64,000 nt of DNA from Liolophura sinensis (lineage: Eukaryota; Mollusca; Polyplacophora; Chitonida; Chitonidae): NCBI RefSeq assembly GCF_032854445.1, contig NC_088296.1, forward strand, positions 10,330,706-10,394,705, written 5' to 3'. Positions 25,401 to 35,484 of the stretch are shown here, in pieces (position 1 is the first letter of the stretch; the number at the start of each line of letters is the position of its first letter). Made by a program: the position numbers and the translations under genes. A model generated the notes under the pieces. It was not told the origin of the DNA. It saw nothing but the letters and a program-made list of their open reading frames with translations, and ran no database searches.

Positions 25401-28400
25401 GCGAAAAACTGATTGCATTTATGTATGTATGCATGGGTGTATGTATGTATGTATGTATGTATGTATGTATGTATGTATGCGTGTAGCGCAGCGTAATGAC
25501 CCAGGAGTGTCTCACCAATGCGGTCGATGTGAGTTCAAGTCCAACCCATGCTGGCTTCCTGTCCGGCCGTACGTGGGAAAGTCTTCAGCAACCTGCGGAT
25601 GGTCATGTGTTTCCCCCGGGCTCTACCCGGTTTCCACCCACCATAATGCTGGCCGCCGTCGTATAAGTGAAATATTCTTGAGTACGGCGTAAAACACCAA
25701 TCAAATAAATAAATAAAAAAGTATGTATGTGTGTGTATGTGTGTATTTGTGAATGTATGTATGTTTTTTCAGTGATATGACGGCAAGGAGTCATTAGGTG
25801 TCCATATATACTGTGTCTTCGTGAGGCAGGACAACAGTTGTCGCCAGAGAAGTATCATGCCGAAGACACCAGACATAATACCCCACCCAGTCACGTTATA
25901 CTGACACCGGTTCATCCATTCCTTTGTTTTTTGCTGAGTGCCAAACGAGGCAGCTTTAAGTACCATTTCTAAAATCTTTGGTATGGTCAGACGAGTGTTT
26001 GCTACTGGATCTCCAGGGAGTGCAATATCTCGAATTGGTGAACCGCCCGTGATGTGTTCATATCCAATGAAGGGAAGAGGAAATTACAAGAGATTATACG
26101 TGCAATAATATGTATTATTATGGGGACAAAATTCTAACTTAGAGCTATGTGCAAATAGTGTAGCATTATCAACAGGTATACTAATTATGAACGCTTTAAG
26201 CCTATAATGCATTCAGTTATCGTTTAATCGCTTCCATATTGAGACAACACTCACCCACACATTCTCCTGTAGACGGCGATCTGTCTTTAGATGAACACTC
26301 GCACAGGCGTTTGAATACCAGCGAAGCCCTCGTGTACAGGAGTACCAATTCACACGCAGTTTTGTCAGGACAGGTCTGAGACTGAGACCAACAACTCTCT
26401 GTGTGAAGACAAGGGTATTAAGATAGCTTTCTCCTCCCAATGGAATGTTTTTACTACCCTTAGAACGAGGTACAGTGTGTATTGTTCTCGTATCAGCTCA
26501 CGTCTCATGTCAGAATGTATCACATGGCTTGCCCAGTTATTTCCTTGCTTTTGATTTATTTATTTATTTATGTAATTGGTGTCTCACATCTTGCTCAAGA
26601 ATATTTCAATTATACAACGGCGGCCAACATTTTTGTGTGAGGAAAACGAACAGAGCCTAGAACAGTGCTACACGCAACTACGACAAAGGTAAGAGTTTGA
26701 GATAACAACCAGATTTTGAGATATACTTGGCCAGAGGGATAACAGGCCAAGTGACAGTGCTCATTATGCATGGCAGGCGCCACTTGCAAAATTTCTTCCC
26801 ATGGTCATACTGTGAAGGAACAAAATAGTCTACAGGCGAGAACTTGACTTGCTCAAGGCTGGAAATACTTGTTATGGTAACTACTGCTATCTGGGTTGTT
26901 AAATTGTGACGAATGTTTCTCCACATTATATTAATCTATTATTCACAATACTAAGTAATAGATTGAAAACAAATTTTAAATACAGGTAGTATTTATTTAT
27001 TCTCAGTAGATCCCGAGATACACCCACGACCATCCGCACGTTGTTGACAGACCTCATGTACGTCCGAACAGGAAGATAGCATGAGCTGCACTTGAAAACA
27101 CAGGTAGAACTAAATTACCTTTGGATTAAAATTGCATGACAATTTACATGTTGTTCAGAGTATTAAAGACAACTTCTTGAACTTTGCGTTTTTAAAATGT
27201 TGCAAGCAGAACTGTAAGAGTACTTAAATTTTCTATGGGATTGGCTAACTTAGACATAGATTTAACATGAACTAAAAATCCAAGATACGTAAGCTCCAAG
27301 CTCCCTTACGGCCGCTTTTCACACAAAAGTTCTTCCATGTAAATAATACACACACATATAATTATTGTTAAAGCAAAACCTTACAATTATTGAGTAAACA
27401 GACAGCATTAAATCCAATTTTAATTAAGTATACTTATACCTGTTTATGCTGATAACTTACTGGAACAAAATAGCACATTACTTTCAGGCACACTCCGTAA
27501 ACCAGCATAACCTTGATTACAACGACAACCACCCTTCACACATGATGTCCCATGTCCACATGTTGTCTTGCCACAGTTCATAGTTTCCATACCTATGATA
27601 TGTACAAGGAAAGCAACTAAGTCATATCAAAGCGACATATCACTCAAGCGAAAAGAAGAATTATTTAGTCAAATAAATAAATAAAGCAATAATACTATTA
27701 CTATTTCGTTATTATCACTGAACACTTTCCAACACGTGGGCGAGTGGTTTGCTACTAATTATGCATTTAGATGAACAGTTAGAATAAAAGATAGCTGGGG
27801 TAAATTGACAAGAGGCCGTGTTCAACCGATTACATGTGACCATTTGCCAATCATCAAACTCGTCGCTGCCCTGGATTTTCTCTCTGTGGATTTCAGTGTA
27901 TTTCTGTTCAGTGATTCGGAGTCAACCTTTTTTCCTTTTCTGTGTTTCTGACTTTCTGGGATACAGTCGAAAACTAAATTTAGGGATTTCAAGCTAAGTA
28001 TTTTCATTGGCCTGAAAGTCGGCAGGTATAACCACTTCGTAAAGTTTGTAATCTGCACCAAACTGTAGCCTCACATATGATCATTCTGTGGTGTTTTAGC
28101 TAACAACCATCTAACTAAGCAGAACAAGAGATCCCGCCCGTTGATGAATGGCTTTACAAAATTTATTGATTTATTAGTGTTTTACACCCAACTCAACAAT
28201 ATTTCACTTATGCGACAGTGACCAGCATTAAGGTGAGAGGCATTATGATCACGTGTATCTGATGAAATACAGCCTTTTATCAATTCACCTGAGTTAGGGC
28301 TTTGTTCTGACTGTTCACGTAAATGCTTCAACAGCAGCAGTTCACACGCCTACTAGCACCATGGGTTAAGAAAAATTAGGTAAAAATATGCAGTGAAGTT

Positions 28401-31400
28401 GGCTGCTGTTGATCAGACCTCATAGGTGTACAATTACTCAAAATGCTGCGTTGTCATCATATTATTATAACCCTTGGATGTGAAGAAGGGTCGATACGGA
28501 TATCCTTTGCTGTGCATCATATTATTATAACCCTTGGATGTGAAGAAGGGTCGATACAGATATCCTTTGTTGTCATCATATTATTATAACCCTTGGATGT
28601 GAAGAAGGTTCGATACGGATATCCTTTGTTGTCATCATATTATTATAACCCTTGGCTGTGAAGAAGGGTCGATACTGATATCCTTTGTTGTCATCATATT
28701 ATTATAACCCTTGGATGTGAAGAAGGGTCGATACGGATATCCTTTTGTTGTGCATCATATTATTATAACCCTTGGATGTGAAGAAGGGTCGATACGGATA
28801 TCCTTTGTTGTCATCATTTTATTATAACTCTTGGATGTGAAGAAGGGTCGATACGGATATATTTTTGTTGTGCATCATATTATTATAACCCTTGGATGTG
28901 AAGAAGGGTCGATACGGATATCCTTTGTTGTGCATCATATTATTATAACCTTTGGCTGTGAAGAAGGGTCAATACGGATATCCTTGTTGTGCATCATATT
29001 ATTATAACCCTTGGCTGTGAAGAAGGGTCGATACGGATATCCTTTTGTTGTCATCATATTTTTATAATCCTTTGATGTGAAGAAGGGTCGATACAGATAT
29101 CCTTTGATGTCATCATATTATTATAACCCTTGGATGTGAAGAAGGGTCGATACGGATATCCTTTGTTGTCGTCATATTGTTATAACCCTTGGATGTGAAG
29201 AAGGGTCGATACGGATATCCTTTGTTGTCATCATATTATTATAACCCTTGGATGTGAAGAAGGGTCGATACGGATATCCTTTGTTGTGCATCATATTATT
29301 ATAACCCTTAAATGTGAAGAAGGTTCGATACAGATATCCATTTGTTTTGCATCATATTTTTATAACCCTTGGCTGTGAAGAAGGGTCGATACGGATATCC
29401 TTTTGTTGTGCATCATATTATTATAACCCTTGGATGTGAAGAAGGATCGATACGGATATCCTTTTTTGTGCATCATATTATTATAATCCTTGGATGTGAA
29501 GAAGGGTCGATACGAATATCCTTTGTTGTCATCATATTATTATAATCCTTGGCTGTGAAGAAGGGTCGATACGGATATTCTTTGTTGTCATCATATTATT
29601 ATAACCCTTGGATGTGAAGAAGGGTCGACACGGATATCCTTTGGTGTCATCATATTATTATAACCCTTTGCTGTGAAGAAGGGTCGATACGGATGTCCTC
29701 TGTTGTGCGTCATATTTAGATATATATCTGTTCAAGGATCTCAAACACAAATACCGTGTGAGAACGTTTTCTCTTGGGATTTCTCTGCTCTCTCTAATCA
29801 CTGATTGCATAAAACTGGTTACCGCCACATTAAAGTCAAAGGAAACAAAGCCGTCTTCGGCTTCACTACATATAAATGTTATCATTCAAGGGAATGTCTC
29901 CTTGCTCACATCATCGAGTTGCTAGAATAGTAACACCCATGTAAACTTCGGGGAGACCATATATCAGCAATGTTATGGTACAAATTGTTCTCCATTTTGG
30001 CTGACCTATGCATCTTCTCGTATGAATACAAATATATCCTGAATCTCTTAGAGCGTAATCCGTTACCAAGCCCGAAATTTCTCATTCGCTAATCACCATA
30101 TTGATGACTTGCTACCCTTAACAGATCCATACATAGCAAATGTAAAATAATTAAGACGTACAGCATAGAGAAAATACAAGAGTACCGACGACAGGACGAC
30201 AGGTAGTAAATGCTCACGGGAAACCGGTGAAATACGGCCTGTTGTCAATTAACCTCATTCAGGGTTTTATCCTTACTGTTCTTTTAAATGCATAAATAGT
30301 AGTAACGTAAACCACCCACCATGGCTTAAACAGAACTAAGTAAAAAAAAATTACATTTTTATTCATTACTGTTTATTAGACGTCAATGGTCCAGAATTAC
30401 TCAAAGGGCTGTTGTGATCACATTTAACACTCAATCACGTTAAAACCAAGGAACCAGGCCTCGGGGATGTTTAATTCACCACTAGAATCCTCATGTATGC
30501 AGGGATATAAAAAATTAAGATGTACAGCAGAGATAGAAAACCCAGAGCAGCGACGGCAGTGTGATCACACGTAACCGATTTAATGTACAATAATATTAAA
30601 ACAAAGCAAAGGGGCCAGACTTCGGGGATGCTTAGTCCACCAGTAACACTTCATTCTAAATTGTCAAAGTGTTACAGTGAGTATAATCCTCTTGTAAGTA
30701 AATATGTACACAGCGTCCAGAATTTCTTACGATTGTGTCTAATTCCGCTAAACTCGGAAGTAGGTGACCACATATTCATCCTGTTGAAACACACCACCAC
30801 GTTGGATATATGCTCAGTTGCAATACCAGCATGGCACCCGATTTGAATACCCATTTCACTCATTCACCTATAACATTCTTTGGGTCTTTTCAACGCAATT
30901 GGAAACTGTTGATGACTTCTCTTTGCATGATTCCGTCCGCATTTCGTATTTCATACACCTTGTTTTTTGTGGTTTGTGTTAAAGATCGTTATGAGAATAG
31001 ATTCGTCTCCAAATCTACAGTGAGTGGAACATTGGTATTGGCAAATATATTCATTGGTCAGGATATCTGGTGATCGATGTTATAGTTGATTCTAATTCCA
31101 TTTAACCTGGGGATAGGCGTTGTACAGGTATGCATATATATTCCTTCAATATATTCACCCCGTTTCCTCACACCATATTGCTAGCCGCGGTCGTAAATAC
31201 CAATCGGTTAAGTACTTCAATTTAGTGGTTTTATGAATAGCTGGGATCAACGCGCATCAGATATTCATATATTTGTATTCGACTTGGGATTTATTCAATT
31301 TGATTTGGCCTTCATCATTGAAAACTGTTGGCTGCTTCTCCCTGGTGGTTGTAACGGGCATGCATTTATTTAAAATTTAGCTGACTGTAACAGACATGTA

Positions 31401-33741
31401 GTAATAACCGAATCATGAATTGTCAATTTCCACAAAACCGCGATCTAGCAACGATGGCCAATTCCGATTTCCTTAGTAGGTTCATATAACAGAATGACGT
31501 TCTCAAGAAAAAACCATTGCTTCGTGTTCATAGAGAGGATTAGCTACAGAAAAGAAAATCACAGGAAAACAACTTTAGACCAAAGCTGTTGAATTGTTCA
31601 AACATTTCTTTCCGCCTACATGTATAACCCTAAACACTTTGACTAACACATAAACTTTCTTTCAAAATATTTTGTCTTACAGTACTGGATAAGATAAGAT
31701 CAAATATATGTCTGTTAACAATTTCTCTCACTCCGCTATTTCAGGTAAATCGACGTTGACATACAAGCCTTATTGCATATCTTCCTTAGGTAACGTTAAC
31801 CTTTGTATAGTGTCTTCTGAAGCTCGGCGTTAAACTTCAGTTAATTAGATAAATATTGATATCTTTTCATATCTTTTCTTTCGAATACAGTATCTTTACT
31901 GACATCTTTACAATCCTTTACAGTGCCTCTGGTGTCTTTGCAGACATGTTTTCTGTATGATACAGCGTCTTTGTTAATATGTTTACCCTATGATACAATG
32001 TCTTTATTGATATCTTTACCCTATGATACAATGTCTTTGTTGACATCTCTACCCTATGATACACTGTCTTTTTAAATATTTTACCCATACTAAAACGATA
32101 CACTGTTGACATCTGTGCCCTATGATACAATGTCTTTATTGATATATTTACCCTGTGATACAGTTTCTTTGTTTGTATCTTTACCCTGTGATACAATGTC
32201 TTTGTTGACATCTCTACCCTATGATACACTGTCTTTTTTAATATTTTACCCATGCTAAAACGATACACTGTTCACATCTGTGTCCTATGATACAATGTCT
32301 TTATTGATATTTTTACCCTCTGATACTGTGTCTTTATTAACATTTTTACACCCTACTATGAGACAATGTCTCAGTTGATATCTTTACCCTTTGATACAGT
32401 GTGTTTATTGATGTTTTACCCTTTAATATACAATGTATCTATGGACATCTTTACAGTCATACATGAGTAGTTAGAATAAAACACTAAATGAGTTAATTTC
32501 ACTGGTTACCAGTGACCATTTGTCAACTATCATAATGTCATCACTACTGTCGTCAGTGCTCTGGTTTTACTCTCTGTTGTAGTTTTCTTTATTGTACACA
32601 TGACGTGATGACGTGATAATAATTTAAAAAAAACAGTGACATGCTGGAAATGGCTGGACGTAACATTGATGAATGAATTCTGAATTTTTTTAACCTCTTG
32701 TAGAATATTATCTCACCACAGCTTGGTTTTAAGTTTTAAAGCTGAAAGTTAGGAAATTTGGTAATAAAAGCAATGCAGTGTATTTCTGGATCAGTATAAA
32801 TGTACACTATGCTACTGCGTGGAGCATGCCACTTCTTTATGAATAGTTTTGACTTTACCCACGACAATGTGTTCTTGGTGTTGAAAACAGGTTTACGGGG
32901 TTTAGCATAAAGAATTAGAAAAAGTATTCTAACTGCAATTAATATTACATAGTACAACATATCAATGTGTAGAGCTTGTCACAAACGAAAATGCAATTTT
33001 GATAGCGAGTGTGACTGATTTTACAGACAGCTGAATATACGTTTATTTACATAAACAGAATAAACCCCAGTTGAGGAAAGCTGACAAGAGGTCAGATTTC
33101 ACTGATCTCATGAGGTATTTGTCAGTTATCACACTCTCGTCGCTGCTTTGGTTTTACACTGTAAAACTGCCAGTCTTGTATTATATTCAGTCAATCCAAT
33201 CTTAATCTGAGATAACGGTTAAGCCCGTCCACACACAAGTCTTGGCCTCAAGCAAAACGTAAAGCCCAGAACAGCCTCGAACAAATCATGACTTTGAGGA
33301 AACGCTGACATCAGACAAGCCTTGCACCTGGTGTGGCGCTTATATACGTCTGATGTACTACAGGAAAGTCAAATGACAGAGCTTTGGGAATATTTGCTAA
33401 AACGTCCTTAATCAATGAGTTCCCGTATTCTATCCAAGTTTCCGCTTGCTGGACTCATTTAATTGGTACCTCCAAATCTAAACTCACACGGTTGAGTGTT
33501 TGTCTCTGTGTGTAGGGTAGGAAGAAAAATGTGTAGCTGCTAACGTCAATATACAAGTCTTCAGATCGCTCCATTAATGTCGACAAAGACGAAAATACAC
33601 TGTATACATCTGAGGAAATCTGTTTCACCTACCCTGGCTCTAACACTACATGTATAACTTACCTGGGACACATATCGATATCAGAATGACCAGCGAAATC
33701 AGAATCTCTCCCCAGCGTCTTGTGGGCTTCTGCGATTCCAT
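16231..33741 (-). CDS. Gene A: EB/EGF transmembrane receptor, complete model
   Basis: Ten exons (minus): 33741-33663 signal peptide, 27592-27461 EB1, 26398-26255 EB2, 20901-20773 EB1, 20301-20182 EB2, 18496-18362, 18037-17903 and 17400-17266 calcium-binding EGF, 16746-16608 TM, 16435-16231 tail. The lengths sum to 1353 nt, a 450-aa open frame, and every junction keeps frame. The product should be a secretory-pathway type I membrane protein with seven six-cysteine modules and a 67-residue tail carrying SYQNV and YGTDYGAV. Ligand and function are unknown; the architecture suits a cell-surface recognition or phagocytic receptor. Introns hold a LINE, SINEs, hAT-like and MULE-like fossils and two minisatellites. 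The exact set of exons is inferred; more exons could exist. Confidence 0.75.
16608..16746 (-). CDS. Gene A transmembrane exon
   Basis: 139 bp, acceptor TTTCAG, donor GTGAGG, phase 1 to 2. It encodes an Ala/Thr/Ser/Pro-rich stalk, then DSSTLTIG and the helix LAVGIGGVVLLAVVALAVVV followed by basic residues. It is paralogous to TM exons at 62305, 47615 and 42611 (shared DSSAL, IGL/VGL, GGVV). Confidence 0.85.
16985..17090 (+). repeat. Dispersed repeat core
   Basis: Contains GAGGTAAACTGACAAGAG, CATTTCACCGCCTACGTGTG, ACCATTTACCAGCTATCACA. It lies in an intron between gene A's last EGF exon and its TM exon. Confidence 0.7.
17266..17400 (-). CDS. Gene A calcium-binding EGF exon 3
   Basis: 135 bp, phase 1-1, acceptor ATACAG, donor GTAAGC. 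Begins DIDECTENQTICGNN; six cysteines; NTVGNYTCAC fits the CxNx4YxC calcium-binding/hydroxylation pattern. Near-identical in layout to the exons at 17903 and 18362. Confidence 0.9.
17903..18037 (-). CDS. Gene A calcium-binding EGF exon 2
   Basis: 135 bp, phase 1-1, acceptor ATACAG, donor GTAAGC. Begins DIDECTENPTICGNN; six cysteines; NTMGNYTCACAEGY. The flanking introns are homologous to those of the neighbouring EGF exon, so exon and intron were duplicated together as a unit of about 637 bp. Confidence 0.9.
   Translation of the reverse strand: MLMSVPKIQPYVVTTPFVQTRWATTHARVRRDTGKERMKRWDAV
18362..18496 (-). CDS. Gene A calcium-binding EGF exon 1
   Basis: 135 bp, phase 1-1, acceptor AACCAG, donor GTAAGC. 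Begins DIDECEKKPERCGNN; six cysteines; NTEGNHRCACAEGY. His replaces the aromatic Tyr/Phe of the calcium-binding pattern, so calcium binding here may be weaker. The intron to the next exon is shorter (about 180 bp of the repeat unit missing). Confidence 0.85.
18557..20090 (+). mobile_element. Non-LTR retrotransposon (LINE) remnant
   Basis: Broken reverse-transcriptase frames. HWFQNYLSNRSQYVLYN (18557 on) precedes the catalytic region, FVLFVDDISLF (about 18800) holds the DD motif, and VQDWLYANKLSFNVGKTK follows. The C-terminal part resumes near 19540 (TDLLFMELQIFKNFRLNQV). Several stops and frameshifts make it inactive. The type resembles CR1/jockey-like RTs. It sits in an intron of gene A, in opposite orientation, and is split by a SINE at 19746. 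Confidence 0.8.
19746..20014 (+). repeat. Full-length tRNA-derived SINE with target duplication
   Basis: 269 bp flanked by a perfect 12-bp duplication CATAACCAATTT (19734-19745 and 20015-20026). The head carries an A box (TGGCTCAGTCGG, 19758-19769) and a B box (AGTTCAAGTCC, 19827-19837). The body is the shared core (TTTCCCCCGGGCTCTGCCC, CCACCATAATGCTGGCC, AAATATTCTTGAGTAAGGCG) and the tail is AAATAAATAAAT. It is the reference copy for the family in this window and is inserted into the LINE remnant. Confidence 0.95.
20182..20301 (-). CDS. Gene A EB2 exon, second pair
   Basis: 120 bp, phase 1-1, acceptor AAACAG, donor GTGAGT. Six cysteines: RCGTGWGVCPVNTTCEK, then LCLCSAG and GQCLG. Same type as 26255-26398 and 50735-50857. 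An EGF-like cysteine pattern but no calcium-binding motif. Confidence 0.8.
20773..20901 (-). CDS. Gene A EB1 exon, second pair
   Basis: 129 bp, phase 1-1, acceptor CTCACAG, donor GTGAGT. Six cysteines in a compact front (GCRGRCGYRATCVQGVCGC) and a last one in FCL. The CGxxxxCVxGxCxC pattern is shared with the EB1 exons at 27461 and 40071. Confidence 0.8.
20902..22473. other. Intron of gene A with (TA)n microsatellite
   Basis: No exon recognised. A TA dinucleotide run lies at 22319-22360 with one interruption. Confidence 0.6.
22474..22878 (-). pseudogene. MULE-type transposase fragment
   Basis: A 134-codon frame whose middle, ACMEGRFPRLIWNHRDKGG followed by LRSTHHLEGCHRKVN, resembles the C-terminal W-N and NNHLEGWH region of MULE-type transposase-derived proteins. 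The expected NNxLEGWH has become THHLEGCH. There is no terminal structure, so it is a fossil in the gene A intron. Confidence 0.55.
22879..23947. other. Intron of gene A, nothing recognised
   Basis: AT-rich sequence with no supported gene; short open frames only. Confidence 0.5.
23957..24184 (+). repeat. SINE, 5'-truncated, with target duplication
   Basis: Starts inside the head (CGTAATGACCCAGGAGTC) and ends in AATAAATAAATAAG; flanked by AGAACGTGG at 23948-23956 and 24185-24193. Confidence 0.9.
24712..25338 (+). pseudogene. hAT-like (ZMYM1-type) transposase fragment
   Basis: An open frame of about 200 codons without a plausible ATG. The parts SPTLPRKKVSLRRIDD, APHSFSTAEDYFHRQFF and SDLERRFDQ resemble the LPRKR, PHxFxxTxExHYR and RFDQPG stretch of hAT transposases annotated as zinc-finger MYM or 52-kDa repressor-like proteins. 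The end is degenerate and no terminal repeats were seen. It lies in the gene A intron. Confidence 0.6.
25421..25480 (+). repeat. (ATGT)n microsatellite
   Basis: Tetranucleotide run interrupted once; it resumes after the SINE at 25718, so the SINE inserted into it. Confidence 0.9.
25484..25717 (+). repeat. SINE, nearly full length
   Basis: Lacks only the first bases of the head; B box GAGTTCAAGTCC, core CCCCCGGGCTCTACCCGG, tail AAATAAATAAATAAA. Inserted in the ATGT microsatellite. Confidence 0.9.
25769..26080 (-). other. Unidentified coding-like segment
   Basis: An open minus frame of about 104 codons: PFIGYEHITGGSPIRDIALP, then TRLTIPKILEMVLKAASFG, then NRCQYNVTGWGIMSGVFG with a hydrophobic end. 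A second, broken version is at 60770-60920 (CQYCVTGCGVMSGV). Homology between two distant sites suggests a once-coding or mobile sequence. I do not recognise the family and see no splice sites tying it to gene A. Confidence 0.3.
26255..26398 (-). CDS. Gene A EB2 exon, first pair
   Basis: 144 bp, phase 1-1, acceptor CACACAG, donor GTGAGT. Six cysteines: SCWSQSQTCPDKTACELV, then LCECSSKD and GECVG. It has a longer loop between cysteines 3 and 4 than the exon at 20182. Confidence 0.8.
26553..26660 (-). repeat. SINE fragment
   Basis: Tail-first: TTTATTTATTTATTTATG, GCTCAAGAATATTTCAATTA, ACGGCGGCCAACAT, AACGAACAGAGCC. Confidence 0.8.
26988..27105 (-). repeat. SINE fragment, degenerate
   Basis: ACACCCACGACCATCCGCA, GTTGTTGACAGACCTC, AGATAGCATGAGCTGCACTT. 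The middle is partly deleted. Confidence 0.65.
27461..27592 (-). CDS. Gene A EB1 exon, first pair
   Basis: 132 bp, phase 1-1, acceptor TCATAG, donor GTAAGT. Six cysteines: NCGKTTCGHGTSCVKGGCRC, last in LFCS. It is the first exon after the signal peptide; intron 1 is about 6.1 kb and contains the whole left part of duplication copy 2. Confidence 0.8.
28450..29702. repeat. 59/60-bp minisatellite array, about 21 units
   Basis: Same unit as 300-4912 and the same flanks on both sides, but about 3.3 kb shorter. Contains a few unusual units (for example CAGATATCC and TTTTGCATCAT). Confidence 0.95.
29703..31919. other. Intron 1 of gene A, non-coding
   Basis: Duplicate of 4913-6594 plus about 500 bp at 31150-31650 that is absent from copy 1; this insert starts with a decayed SINE piece (CACACCATATTGCTAGCCGC, GGTCGTAAATACC). 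No exon seen. Confidence 0.6.
31920..32460. repeat. 33-bp minisatellite, copy 2
   Basis: Duplicate of 6595-7090. A block of several units (near 32040-32110 and 32200-32270) is repeated inside it. Confidence 0.9.
33663..33741 (-). CDS. Gene A signal-peptide exon
   Basis: 79 bp, phase 1 donor GTAAGT, ATG in a CATGG context after TGACAGCAGACACT. Peptide MESQKPTRR, then WGEILISLVILISICVPG: basic, hydrophobic, then a small-residue end. This start is chosen because four paralogous exons share the same length, start and donor. Confidence 0.85.
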
Positions 33742-35174
33742 GAGTGTCTGCTGTCAGAATTCCTGTAAGTTGGACTCTGGTTCTTCACAATTACAAACAC
33801 AGACAGCCGGATCCACATCTATAAGCTTTTCAGCTGTATGGGCACGCATGTGAGTGAACTTATGCAGAAGTCGGTATACATGAAATTTAAATGGGTCGTC
33901 GGCTTTGTGATACAACTTCCTAGTCTTTTCAAAAGTAAGCCTTCTGCTGCTGTAAATGTCTGACATCACGTGGGACCTGTACCTAACGAACCGTCATCTC
34001 GCAGCACTACAAATGCATTTCGTGGTGGGTACAATGTATAAACTAACTTTAAGTCAGGAGGTTTGCCAGGCACCTGCCCAAAGGTGTTGGTTTCATCTGG
34101 ACATTTTCAGTTTCCTTCACCCATGAATCTCGCTGCGGTATAAAGATATAAATGTCATTAAGATTAAATGTTTTCAGTACGGCGTCCAGGTAGCATTGTA
34201 CTCGACTAAGATACTGATTTACGGATACGTCATCTGAGAATTGTTGATGACTGCTTCTCTTTTTTGGAACCGCCGTAGTTTGTTGCTGTGTATACTATTT
34301 CAGTTCTGTGGTGGTTTGTTTTGAAAGTTATATTGGAAAATGGTCCTGTGATTATGGCACGTCACATTTATGGTTGACGGCTGGAATGCCAATGCGAGTT
34401 TCCATGCCAACATTTAAGTAATAGCCAATACAAAGAAATAAAAGAGTTTCCATGTTCTTTGTTAGAATAATCAAATTATAACCTGTTTTTTTGTCAGTTA
34501 GTTTGAATACATCCATGTGTATCATATAACGCAAGTGATTCTCCATGCAGAGTAAGGCCGTTCAATAGGTTAAACTAGATTAGTTAATAACAGGTTGGTC
34601 TTAGAAAAAGATGAATGTCGTGTATTGGCCACCGTAGTTTAGTCGATGCATGTTAAATATTCCGCAGAAATTTCTATAGGATTGCATGCTGTGGTCGTTC
34701 ACAGTTAATGTTCGCAATAAAGTGTCTACGAATTTTAATTAGTATTAATTAATAACTATATGATGAAGTATTAATGGAGTTTCTGATTATTATCGATTTT
34801 GTGATGACGTGATATTTCCCCTTGCATCAAGACGCCTGTGTATTCGCATTGGAGCATATGCCTATACAATGACGAAGCCAATTAGTGACGCATAATGCAG
34901 ACAGCCATTTGGATTCTTCCATATTCACTGCCATACCATTTAATTATCAACCAGGGAAGGAAACGACTGTTAACAACGGGATACACGTGATGCTGGGTCA
35001 AACTCGGTCTTGGACAGAGAATCCCGCTCTCAGGACTCGGCAATTGTACGGGTGTTTGTCTTCCACCAGTATGGCGTGCCAGTTTGAACGCCACACGCGG
35101 TAAAGTTCTTTCATAACTTGCCAAATGTTGACGGTTCACTTCGTCACTTGGGTAACATTGAGCGTAATCAATTA

Positions 35175-35275
35175 ATCAATCATCTATTTCATATTCATTT
35201 CACTAGTGCTTTACGCCGTACGCAACATTGTTTCACTTATACGACGGCTTCGAACATTATAGTGAAAGAGGTGAA
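35175..35275 (-). repeat. SINE fragment
   Basis: CTTTACGCCGTACGCAACAT, TTTCACTTATACGACGG, AACATTATAGTGAAAG. Confidence 0.75.
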
Positions 35276-35291
35276 ATGAGATGACTTTAAT

Positions 35292-35484
35292 TTATGCATC
35301 TATTTGATTGGTGTTTTACTCCGTACTCAAGAATATTTCACTTATACGACGGCGGCCAGCACTATGGTGGGAGGAAACCGGGCAGAGCCCGGGGGAAACC
35401 CACAACCATCCGCAGGTTGCGGGCAGACCTTCCCACGTACGGCCGGAGAGGAAGCCAGCATGAGCTGGAATTGAACTCACAGTA
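35292..35484 (-). repeat. SINE, lacks head
   Basis: Well-preserved tail and core: GATTGGTGTTTTACTCCGTA, ACTTATACGACGGCGGCC, ACTATGGTGGGAGGAAACC, CCATCCGCAGGTTGCGGG, GAAGCCAGCATGAGCTGG. Confidence 0.9.

Larger units (their letters stand above)
28152..34812. repeat. Segmental duplication, copy 2
   Basis: Direct-orientation duplicate of 1-12062. It carries gene A's first exon (33663-33741), intron 1 and about 1 kb upstream. See copy 1 for the differences. Confidence 0.9.
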
